Source: Stenogyne calaminthoides (Eukaryota; Streptophyta; Magnoliopsida; Lamiales; Lamiaceae). From it: 64,000 bases of DNA. The position numbers were made by a program, and so were the translations under genes. The notes beneath the pieces are model-generated. The model saw only the letters and a program-made list of their open reading frames with translations, was not told the origin of the DNA and did not search any database. The stretch covers positions 4,302,406 through 4,366,405 of the forward strand of contig JBBCBC010000027.1 of the NCBI GenBank assembly GCA_037126765.1, written 5' to 3'. This document shows positions 37,636 to 47,191 of this stretch, in pieces (position 1 is the stretch's first letter; the number at the start of each line of letters is the position of its first letter).

Positions 37636-39103
37636 TGTTGGGAAATTTATTAAGTTTTGATAAAAGTTCCAAAATAGATGTAATAGGACCAGTCATAATC
37701 TGTTAGCTGACTGACGTTTTATATTGAGAACTAGGCTGACCAGTTGAGAACTGATGTATAGAGAAACTGATGTATAAATTAGATTAGAACACACATTGAG
37801 GAGGAACTCAATGTGTATAGCTCTTAGCCTTGAAGATCCAGTTATAAAGATCACTTATGAAGATCAGAAGAGAAGAATCAAGATCCAAGATATCAAGATC
37901 AAGATGATAAAGCCATCGATGATGAAGTCGAGAAGTTGAGCTAAGACAACTTACAACCGAAGACTTCAAATAGGGCAGATCAATTCACCTGATCTGTTCA
38001 GTTCTAAGAAGTGTTCTGAAAGTTCATTATACTTTCAGAAAGGTCGATCAGATAACAAGCATAAAACCTATCAAGACCAGATTGAATGGTACTTGCTAGC
38101 CTATGAGAGATCAACACAACTGTACATAACTGATAAAACTCAGGGTTGGAGGCTCAATGTTCAACGGCTAGAAATGACATAGTTGCATGCTTTCGGCCAT
38201 ACCGCCTCTGAGAAGAATCATATCAACCCTGCAAGCCTACCTAAAAATAGACCGAAGTTCTAATTGCTCTCCAACGGCTAATTCAAAACCAGGCCTATAA
38301 ATAAGAGATCAAACCTTCTGAGTAAGGTTACAAAAATTATCTACAAGCAAAAACTCTCAAGATTTCCGCACGAAGAACACAATCAAAAGAGTTATTCTTA
38401 AGTGTTCATCCCTTAGTTCTTAGCAGAATACTTATCCTCTGGCTTTAGGCTAATCAGAAGATATGATAGTATTCCAGTTGGAACAAAACAAATCTTATAC
38501 CAAAACTGTGTTAGGTTAAGTTTGTTATAACAAGATTTCTATCTAGGGTTTCTAGATTAGATTTTTGGGATTGGTTGAGTGTAAACTCGTTAAATATCTG
38601 TTGGTTGTATTGTGTTGGACTAACACATTAAACTAAGTCCAGTTGGTTAAGTTGGTGCCCCTACTGATAGGGAAGAGTGGACGTAGGACAAGTTGTCCGA
38701 ACCATTATAAATTTGTGTGCCTTTAATCTGCTTTACACATACTTGCACACTACTCTTGTTATCTGCATGCATATTCTGTACCGGGATTAGACTAGCATCA
38801 AGCTACTGATATGATCAGATTAACACTTTAGTTATCTGATTCAAACCAGATTGGTCAGAATCTTTTGTTGAGTAAAACTGGGTTTCGCACGGGTTAACTA
38901 ATCTTCCGCACCATCGCTTAAACCGATAGACGCCAAACCGATGCGCTGTAAGATCGGTAAGTCGGATATCGATCCAAAACTAATCCACTTCGACTCGATC
39001 GATATAAGCGTGCAAATCACATCTGATCCACGAAATGTTTTTGAAGTCTATTCATCCTCCCCTCTAGACTTCAACCCTCACTGAAACCCGTTCGGGACCT
39101 ACA
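37636..39103 (+). mobile_element. Solo LTR related to the Copia LTRs
   Basis: This 1,468-bp solo LTR starts TGTTGGGAAATTTAT and ends CGGGACCTACA, with a perfect 5-bp target duplication CAGTC at 37,631-37,635 and 39,104-39,108. It is in the opposite orientation to the LTRs at 10,731 and 23,589. It shares their ends and interior blocks, for example around 38,540-38,730 (ACTAACACATTAAACTAAGT, TAAGTTGGTGCCCCT). It has diverged enough to be a sister subfamily. The lack of internal sequence indicates LTR-LTR recombination. Confidence 0.93.
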
Positions 39104-39108
39104 CAGTC

Positions 39109-40115
39109 TCTTATTTCTTTCTTCCAAACTTATGTGCTACAAGATGAGTAAACCTTTTACTATCGATTTTTTTTGCCTTGAATGTAAGTTTTTTTTAAAA
39201 TAAGACTGTATATTTCATTTCACGATCTCCTTTAAATCATGCCTTGAATGTAGTGCAAAATTTTCCCATGATTTTCTTAAATTAGTGCTAAATTCAATTT
39301 ACAATTTTTACTAATTTATTTTTCATTTACGTTTCAATAGTTCTGTGATAATATGTTTGTGATGTCCTCTTTGTGAGATTTAGCTATGGTCGATTAAAGT
39401 GGTTTAGAATATTAACTTTTGCACAAAATTTTTTTTAATCTGCCAATTCTTTTTAAATAGCATTTCGCATTAAATTTGTGCTGGCAGAGTTAACTATGTA
39501 GGTTCTATAGGCAAGTAGAGTAGGCAATAAGATTACATGTACATATATTTTATTTGTGATATGCACATTGAAAATTTGGCATGCATTGACTGTGAGGACA
39601 AGAATATGCACACGTAATATAATTGGAGCCATCTATTTCATCTCATTTTGTATTCAACTCTTTATGGATTCTCAAATTTGGAAGAGTTTGCTCTGTTTAT
39701 TTTTTTTTCTTTATAATTTTGTATATGAGATGAATACGCGACTTTATTTTTTTAATTGTGAAGTGTCTTGATCGAGACAATTGCACTGAAATGTTGGGAC
39801 TCAATTTGTTACTTTTTCTATATAAAAAAATTTAGATATTTTTTATAAAATTGTTCCTTAGTAAAGCAGGTAAGCTAGGTGGATTTCAAGAAAATATATA
39901 GAAGGTAATGAGGAAGTCTTTTGTGGCACAGTTTTATACTTGAGATAGAGTTCTACTTTAACATTTGAATCATATATGTTAACCTTTAAAATATGATTGG
40001 ATTGGGTTCCATAAGTTCATGGATCATATAATATAGGAAATTAGATTTGTCTTATATATGAAATAGTCTCTTATAACTCTTAAAGAATTCTCTTAAGTTG
40101 ATTAATACACACACA

Positions 40116-40155
<40 letters not shown>

Positions 40156-40521
40156 ATTTGTAGTATATGCTTATTTTTTTTTTTTTTTGCACCACATACA
40201 TGTTAAACTATGGGAGAGAGGTTTTTAATATTGTTATGTATTTTTTCTATTAATCATAATTTATTTAATTTACTAACTAATACGATCTATTTAGTATACA
40301 TAGTTATGTAATTATTAAAATAATAGATATTATGTATAATTCAATATAGTATTGTGACGAAATACCATAGGATGTTTATATCCCAAAAAGATATTAATTT
40401 TAAATTATTATGTTGATCAACATTATTCTATATAAATTATCAACATTATTAAATGATGCATAATATTATTCTAATCTAATATATAATACGATATATATAT
40501 ATATATTATCGTGATATGTGA
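39109..40521. other. AT-rich interval, no gene
   Basis: Nothing coding is supported. A TA microsatellite lies at 40,117-40,157 and a T run near 40,176. The ORF at 39,556-39,771 has no domain. Confidence 0.6.
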
Positions 40522-40523
40522 TA

Positions 40524-40759
40524 CTCCCTCCGTCCCATTGAAGCTTCACACCTACTTTATTATCGAGTTTTTATGAGCGAGTTGTTTATTAGTATTTCAA
40601 ATGATAAAGTGATTTTTAAATAGGGGTATTATAGATCTACTTCTCATCTATTGCATGCATCTTTAAAAATTACTTTATCATTTCAAATACTAATAAAAAA
40701 CTTGCTCGATAAAATACGAGAAAACAGTAAACGTGAAGATTGAAATGGGACGGAGGGAG
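40524..40759. mobile_element. Stowaway MITE
   Basis: A 236-bp element from CTCCCTCCGTCCCATTG to the inverse CGGAGGGAG, with TA on both sides (40,522-40,523 and 40,760-40,761). The ends and the TA duplication define Stowaway, which plant mariner-like transposases mobilise. The interior is itself a long imperfect palindrome: AAATGATAAAGTGATTTTTA on the left pairs with TAAAAATTACTTTATCATTT on the right. Confidence 0.95.
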
Positions 40760-41110
40760 TATTTTAATAGATTTATACAATTAAGGTTATTAATCAATCT
40801 GCTAAAGTATGAGATAAAAAATAACCATCTATTAAAGTAAATCGTTAATCGATGTTATGCAAATACAAAATTTATATAGTGTATGAGATTTATAGATTTT
40901 TAAAATGATTATTGATGCAATTAAATTAAACGTTATATAACTTTACATTTTAGTCAAGAAAAATTTAACTGATAATAAATCGATGGATCATCTAAAAATG
41001 TTGTAGATCAAGTTAATATTCTCATTACACAAGTTTCAATTATATTTATTTCAATTTAAAATATATTCATAATACATTTTAGAAATGACATATATCTATA
41101 AAAAAAAATA

Positions 41111-41384
41111 CTCCTTCGGTCCCAACATTTTGTTCACATGTGACGTGATGGAATAATGGTTTGGGTTTTTAGGGGTAATTTTGTAAAACTTTATGTATAA
41201 AGTAAATATATGAATATGAGTTGAATTGTGTGTATGTGTAGGAATAAAAATAATGACATTTTGTGTAAATTTGTGAATATTGTGAGAGTGTAGTTTATAA
41301 AGGGTTTTCCTTTTTTAGAGTGTGAACATAATGTTGGGACGTACTGAAAAGGAAAGTATGAACAAAATCGCGGGACGGAGGTAG
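41111..41384. mobile_element. Stowaway MITE
   Basis: A 274-bp element starting CTCCTTCGGTCCCAAC and ending GCGGGACGGAGGTAG, flanked by TA. The interior resembles the copy at 55,558 (shared TGTGTAAATTTGTGAATATT-like stretch), so both belong to one subfamily. The minus-strand ORF at 41,191-41,391 is MITE sequence, not a gene. Confidence 0.92.
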
Positions 41385-41594
41385 TAAACAATTTTTTTTT
41401 TATTGAAACAGTAATATTATTTTATTTTACCAATAATATATGTCATATTCTATTATTCATAATATAATTAGATCATATTCATGATTTAACACATAATTCA
41501 ATTATGAATATAGATTAATTAATATCCATTTAATCTTGAATTTATGTATAATTAAGGATGAACTATAAATAATCAAAAATGGTTGTCTTATAGA

Positions 41595-43270
41595 GATTAA
41601 TAATATGTTGCGGGCTCTTGGCATGTATCTGCAGGACTTTGAGGATATGCCAATCCCAATCCTAATTTTTCATCTCGGAATAGATTCTGAATGATGGAAT
41701 TTGCGTACAACATATTAGAATTGAAGATTAAGTATGAGTATTTACTGAGTAGACTTAGTGATGAACAACACAATGTTTATGAATCAATACACGAGTTCAT
41801 TCATTATGGTAGAGTTGGGGTATTTTTTAGGTATGAATATAGTGAAATTAAAAAAATATATATTTATTTTGAAGAAGTTCTCTACAGGTTTGTGGTCTAT
41901 TAGTAAGATTGTAGCATCCAGTGGTATATCTTTACTTCTCTGCTCAATATATGTTTGTCATTCCAATTAATGATACTGAAGAATCTACTTTCAAGTTTTA
42001 ATCAGGATGGTCACTTTGCCGAACTTTTGATTAAGATCGATCTCAATATATATGATGAAGCTCCGATGGTAAATAAATATTGTATAGAAGCACTTGATAC
42101 TATTTTGAATGATGTTATGCAGCTGGTCGATCTGTTATCTTCTGAATTGTATTTTCGTGATAAGAATTTTATGTTTGGAGGAGATTTATGAAATATATTA
42201 TCAGTTATTCAAAAAGGAACAAGACACGATATGTTCAAGCTATAATAAGTTAATCTCTTTTGTGGAAAGATTGTACCCTACTGAAACTTACAAGGAACAT
42301 GTGGTTACAGAATTTGTAATCGGCTGATGATTTAAACAAATTGAATTTTTTTCCTAATTGGATACACCTATTGAAGATGGAGGTATATGATCACAAACTG
42401 AGTAATGGTTTTGATGTACAAATTCCGGATGACACTTTTTGATAAGTGGTGATAATTGATCGGTCATATTATTGATAGTATTTATCCTGATTTTAAGAAC
42501 ATGGTGAACGATCATGATTATTTGCAGAATAGATCAATTATGCTCCTATTGTGGATGTTGTTAGGTACATAAACGATAACATGATTTGGTTGAACGAAAA
42601 TGAATCACGTACTTATTTGAGCTCTGATAGTCCCTTATTGTGTGAGTTTAAATGTTGATACTCCTGAATTCTTGAATAATATAAAGTGTTCGGGTGTTCT
42701 TAATCATGAACTGAATCTCAAAATTGGAACATTGATAATGTAATTAAGAAACAATGATCATTCAAGGGTTTGTGCAATGAAACCATGTTTAGTCTTTTAA
42801 TATTATCTTTTTTAAAAAAAATTCTTCATATTTTAAAGGTTGGGTATTTATTAATTAATTAAATTTGTAATGGCATGTTATTTTTTAATATGTAGGTTGG
42901 TTATTACGAAGATGAGTGATAATATTCTTGAAGTTAAGGTTCTATCGCGAAGTAATGCCGAATAGTTAGCTTTGATACCTAGGCTTAGATTGACTCCTTC
43001 TAGTCACAGATTGTCATTTAAATTTCAATTAAGACAGTTTTCGTTGATTGTTTCATATGTTATTTCTATAAATAAAAGTCAAGGACAATTATTTTCTAAT
43101 GTAGGGGAATTTTTGCAGAAGTCCATTTTTAGTCATGGATAACTGTATGCAGTTATTTCCCAGATAACAAACCTCTAGGGTTTGAAGATCCTATTGTGCG
43201 ATGATGATAATCATAATTGTAGTATCACGAAAAATATAGTTTTTTATGAAGCTTTTAGGAATATATAATT
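41595..43270 (+). pseudogene. Helitron Pif1-type helicase, decayed fragment
   Basis: This is the C-terminal helicase half of a Helitron replication protein. Pieces in order: INNMLRALGMYLQDFEDMPI, LLSRLSDEQHNVYESI, VASSGISLLLC, LIKIDLNIYDEAPMVNKYC (motif II, DEAP), FGGDL, then IDSIYPDFKNMVNDHDYLQN, LNENESRTYLSSDS, TPEFLNNIKCSGVLNHELNL, a stretch near 42,890 reading VITKMSDNILEVKVLSRSN, TPSSHRLSFKFQLRQFSLIV, INKSQGQ and a C-terminus ending YEAFRNI. The nucleotide-binding loop (normally GGTGKT) is degraded to SEIKKI, and several frameshifts and stops are present. The Rep half is not seen upstream. A matching Helitron 3' end lies at 44,885. Confidence 0.9.
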
Positions 43271-43691
43271 TTGTAATAATAAATATTCAAATGCCACGAC
43301 TTTCTCATGATGTTTTATTTTTGTTAAAGTCCTTATCATATAGGATTATTACAATATCAATTATTTAAAATGTTATACATAAACAAATTATTATATTTTC
43401 TCTAACACTTTATGATGAGCCTACTGGTTGTCAAATTAATGTTTAACACGAAAATATTAGATATTTTATATACGTAAATATATATTTTTGTGAATTTTTA
43501 TATTATAGCAAGATACCAATATAAGCTATTTGTTATAAATTTCATAAATTTAATTTAGTAAGATATATATCAAAATTATATGTTTTAAAAATTAATCGAT
43601 ATTTTACTCATGAATATAAATATTACATCAATATTTGAACTTTGTTATAGATACATTATAACACCAATACAACATATGTAATAAAAATAAT

Positions 43692-44666
43692 GTTAATTGC
43701 AAAAAAAAAAAAAAAAAATCACCATTGTTAGGATTTTTACCAATTACAACATATCCTTTTTTTTCTTTGCACTTCAAGATACCACATTTAAAATTTTGCA
43801 ATTTGAAGCATCTACCCATTTTCTAGCAACAATTGAAAATGGTGGCGTAGATGTTCATGTGGATGTCACAACTGATGAAAAATAATACTTTAGGAATGGA
43901 ACCCTCACCCATCCTGATAAAAAAATATGCTCTTATTATTTCTCCAAAAAAATATAATAGTAGTATGCTAAATCACTTACCAAATTGCGGCTCCAAATTT
44001 TTAAATATAAAAATAATTTTTAGATATTGTTTTTCTTACAAAGATATTTTTAACTTTCAAAAAATCATTTTATACACCAGTCTTGACATCTTTCTTTCTT
44101 TTTTTCTTTTTTGTTTTTGCGCTTCAAGGCATGACCTTTTAAAATTCTACAATTGAAACATTTGCCTATTTTCTGGCAACAATTGAATAATGTGGCTGCT
44201 GGAGCTACTACATAGATGTCCGTGTAGGATGTCACAATTGATGAATAAAATATATTTTTTATTTGATTTTTTTAAAGAAAAGTAATGTCTAAAAATTAAT
44301 TTTATAATTTAGGAATATAACCCCCAAAACTCATCCCGACAAAAACTATGCTCTTATTATTTTTTCAAAAGAAGAACGCTACATCGCTCATCAAATCGCA
44401 GCTCCAAATTTTTAAATATTTAAAAATATATTTTAGATATTATTTTTCATACAAAAATATTTTTTAATTAAAAAAATATTTTATTCACCAGTCATGATGA
44501 CATCCTACGTGGATAATTATGTCAACTTTGAGGCCACCTCACTTAATTACTGCCAAAAAATTAACAGATACTTCTAATAACATAAAAATGTGGTGTCTCG
44601 AATTGTAAAAAAAAAATGTTGTAATTGATAAAATCTTTAAAGGTGGTGATATCTTTTGCAATTAAC
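43692..44666. mobile_element. TIR element inserted in the Helitron tail
   Basis: The ends form an inverted repeat of about 55 bp: GTTAATTGCAAAA...ATCACCA on the left, and reversed on the right GGGTTAATTGCAAAAGATAT followed by CACCACC. TTTTACCAATTACAACAT on the left matches TTTTATCAATTACAACAT on the right. The interior holds two tandem units (about 43,766-44,105 and 44,118-44,490). They share phrases such as CTATGCTCTTATTATTTTTT and GCAGCTCCAAATTTTTAAAT. No clean target duplication was found. Probably a non-autonomous Mutator-type element. Confidence 0.65.
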
Positions 44667-44842
44667 CCAAAAAATACTATAAAGTGAAGAATATTAATTC
44701 TTCTATGCAAAGATTTTTCTTTAACAAATCAATATTGTTATGAATAAAATTAAATATAATTTTAAAAATAAATAATATAACAAGATGTCAGTATAAAATT
44801 TTATATTAATAAAAAATAATTATTTTAATATATAAAATATTT

Positions 44843-44885
44843 GATGACAACAATGACGCGTGCGTCAGCACGGGTGCAATACTAG
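44843..44885 (+). mobile_element. Helitron 3' terminus
   Basis: A GC-rich hairpin (GACGCGTGCGTC, then CAGCACGGGTG) lies just upstream of ...ATACTAG, followed by T. Helitrons end in CTRR after a short hairpin and insert between A and T. This end is downstream of the helicase remnant in the same orientation and is probably its 3' end. Confidence 0.75.
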
Positions 44886-45034
44886 TTAATTGTAATTCGA
44901 CCACATACGTGAAAGTGATTGGTATTTGACTAAACTTATTTAAAAGATTTTATAAAATTTTATGACAAAAACTTGTATAGACCTGGTTCATGCTATGAAC
45001 CCGGGTCAAACCTGACTCATACACTATATATGGG

Positions 45035-45268
45035 TTAGATATATATCAAAGTTAACCAACAATCCACGCACCAGAGATCACAAATTAGATACGAAACCGC
45101 CGCCCTTCCCTCGTCGTCCTCAGCAACCGTTAATTCCTTCACGACCTTCCCGTTCCCAGCTTTCGAACAAATGTTCGATGCCATTCTCGATCGGAGTTTC
45201 TGCGAATTGTTGTGGTTGTTTCGTGATTTACTTAATAAAATAATAATGAGAGTTTTATAGAATAACAT
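45035..45268 (-). CDS. ORF in probable Pack-MULE, possible captured gene piece
   Basis: A 77-codon minus-strand ORF. The part from MASNICSKAGNGKVVKELTV onward is GC-rich compared with the surroundings, and the first 28 codons are AT-rich and less convincing. I recognise no domain. The ORF lies just inside the left end of the element, which fits a captured exon fragment rather than a complete gene. Confidence 0.3.
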   Translation of the reverse strand: MLFYKTLIIILLSKSRNNHNNSQKLRSRMASNICSKAGNGKVVKELTVAEDDEGRAAVSYLICDLWCVDCWLTLIYI

Positions 45269-45620
45269 TGATAGTTTAATAACATGATAGTGAGAGTTTT
45301 ATAGAGTGATAGTTTTATAGCGTAACAGTGAGAGTTTTATAGAATAACCGTGAAAGTTTTTCTAAATAACAATGATAGTTTTATAGAATAACAGTAATAG
45401 TTTAATAACATGATAGTGAGAGTTTTATAGAGTGATAGTTTTATAGAATAACAGTGAGAGTTTTTCTGAGTATCAGTGAGAGTTTTATATATTAACAGTG
45501 ATAGTTTAATAACATGATAGTGAGAGTTTTATACAGTGATAGTTTTATAGCGCAACAATGATAATTTTATAGCATAACAGTGAGAGTTTTATAGAATAAC
45601 AGTGATACTTTTATAGCATA
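45234..45620. repeat. Minisatellite, GTGAGAGTTTTATAG units
   Basis: Many imperfect copies of a roughly 21-bp unit, AGTGAGAGTTTTATAGAATA, with variants ATAGTTTTATAGCGTAAC and ATAGTTTAATAACATG. Groups of units form a higher-order repeat of about 125 bp. It separates the two GC-rich segments of the probable Pack-MULE. Confidence 0.9.
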
Positions 45621-45640
45621 ACTGCCCCGTCACGGAGGAG

Positions 45641-45943
45641 GTGCTCCGTCACCTGTCGTCTTTGAAGATGATCGTCTCTTTTGGCACTAGGGGCAACCAC
45701 GTGGATCTAGCGACGTGCCACCGTCGCTTCATTGGCGTGGCCAACAACGGCGATGTGTTCTCCCAAGATACGACGGATTATGGAGTCGGGTTGTTGGTTG
45801 ATGTGGTGAGGAGAATCAACGGCGGCGATGAGTTCGTGAGGCGACGACTTTGGTATGTTAGCATGGCTGTGAAATGCACTCGGAATGAGAGTGAGACGAA
45901 AATTCGGGTCAAATCATCCTCAAAGTGGGTCATATTGAATTAG
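45641..45943 (+). CDS. ORF in probable Pack-MULE, unknown
   Basis: A 100-codon ORF in a patch much richer in G and C than its surroundings. It contains VSFGTRGNHVDLATCHRRF, DYGVGLLVDVVRRINGGDE and FVRRRLWYVSMAVKCTRNE. It has no clear ATG at its start, and the opposite strand is also open for part of the way (HELIAAVDSPHHINQQPDS), so the coding strand is uncertain. It is probably captured gene sequence; the source is unknown. Confidence 0.3.
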   Translation: MLRHLSSLKMIVSFGTRGNHVDLATCHRRFIGVANNGDVFSQDTTDYGVGLLVDVVRRINGGDEFVRRRLWYVSMAVKCTRNESETKIRVKSSSKWVILN

Positions 45944-46354
45944 AGTTTATAGTATGAACCTAGTTCACATGAGTGTTACTCAAATTTTATATCTTATAAT
46001 TAAGATGTTTATAGATGTCTTTTTATAGTGTTCAATTCGATTTTTTTTTTGTATTTTTATTTATTCTTTGTAATCTGATTTTTAGATTTGGGGTTTGGGG
46101 TGTTTTCAGGAAGCTTTCTTTTTAATTTTATAATTTTTTTAAATTTAAAATTAAATTTGAAATTTGAATATATGTTAAATTTAATTTTTATTATTTTATT
46201 CTTATTTACTTTTGTGTAATTTTTATTTTCATTTTTTAATTTTTTTAATCGGTATTTTCTTGGGACCTTTTAAAAAAAAAAAATGATAAGTTATGAGACC
46301 ATTTTAAATTTAATAGATCCACAAGAACGAATATTATCTCAAATGCAATATTAT

Positions 46355-46870
46355 CATATTGACGAATTTGATCATATGTCCACCGCTTATGTGGCGCGCC
46401 ACATATTCATGGTCTCAACCATCATTTAATTAGTTTCTTTAATTAATTCAATCTTCTCATTTATATATATTCCATATTTTACCCAATTTAATTAATTATA
46501 TTGAATTTCTTTTACTCGTCCCGAACTCAACCTGACCCGAACCCGAACCCGGCACGAGTGGTTCATGGTTCATCCGGCCCGAATGGTTCATGGTTTAGGG
46601 TTCATAGTTTTGGATTTAGGTTTATATAATTAATTTCATTAATTATATTAAAAAAAATTACCCGACCCGGACAAACCCGACCCGAGTGGTTCATGGTTCA
46701 CCCGACCGAATGATTCATGGTTTAGGGTTTAAGTTTATATAATTAATGAGAATATTGAATTAATTAAAAAAATTAATTAAATGATGGTGGGGATTGCATA
46801 TATGGCGCGTCACATAAACGGTGAACATATAAGTTTGTGCCCACCTGCGGGCATATGATCGAATCCTATC
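46355..46870. mobile_element. Long-TIR element with ~130-bp inverted repeats
   Basis: The left end reads GAATTTGATCATATGTCCACC and then TTATGTGGCGCGCCACATAT, and later CCATCATTTAATTAGTTTC. The right end reversed reads GGATTCGATCATATGCCCGC, TTATGTGACGCGCCATATAT and CCATCATTTAATTAATTTT. TCATATTGA flanks both sides (about 46,345 and 46,870), compatible with a 9-bp duplication. The interior has two copies of a GGTTCATGGTT..CCCGA motif. A longer flanking repeat (ATAGATCCACAAGAACGAAT at about 46,312 and 46,879) is described in the findings. Confidence 0.6.
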
Positions 46871-47191
46871 ATATTGAATAGATCCACAAGAACGAATTGT
46901 GGTTGTTTGAATCAATTTAAGGGCATTTCTAATATTTCAATAGATATTCCACATAATATCTCAATTCAAACACAAATATTAATTTTCCAGTACAAAATAA
47001 AAAATAAAAAGATAAAATCTTACCATCCAAACATATATCTTAATTTAAACAATAAAGTCCAATCGATCTAATCATACTCAATCCTATTACAACTAATTCA
47101 TCCAGTCATATGAAGTAAACAAGGCATGAGGGAAAGGGCGACTTAACTTCATAACTTTAAAAGGTAAGTGGGAAAATGATGGGAGAGGTAA

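Larger units (their letters stand above)
44964..45981. mobile_element. Probable Pack-MULE (9-bp TSD)
   Basis: A 1,018-bp element between AAATTTTAT at 44,955-44,963 and 45,982-45,990. The ends are degenerate inverted repeats: GACAAAAACTTGTATAGACC on the left against GAGTAACACTCATGTGAACT on the right (reversed), then GGTTCATGCTATGAAC against GGTTCATACTATAAAC. About 25 of 37 positions match. Two GC-rich, coding-like segments (45,070-45,230 and 45,620-45,945) flank a minisatellite. GC-rich gene-like cargo inside Mutator-type ends with a 9-bp duplication is the Pack-MULE pattern. Confidence 0.6.
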
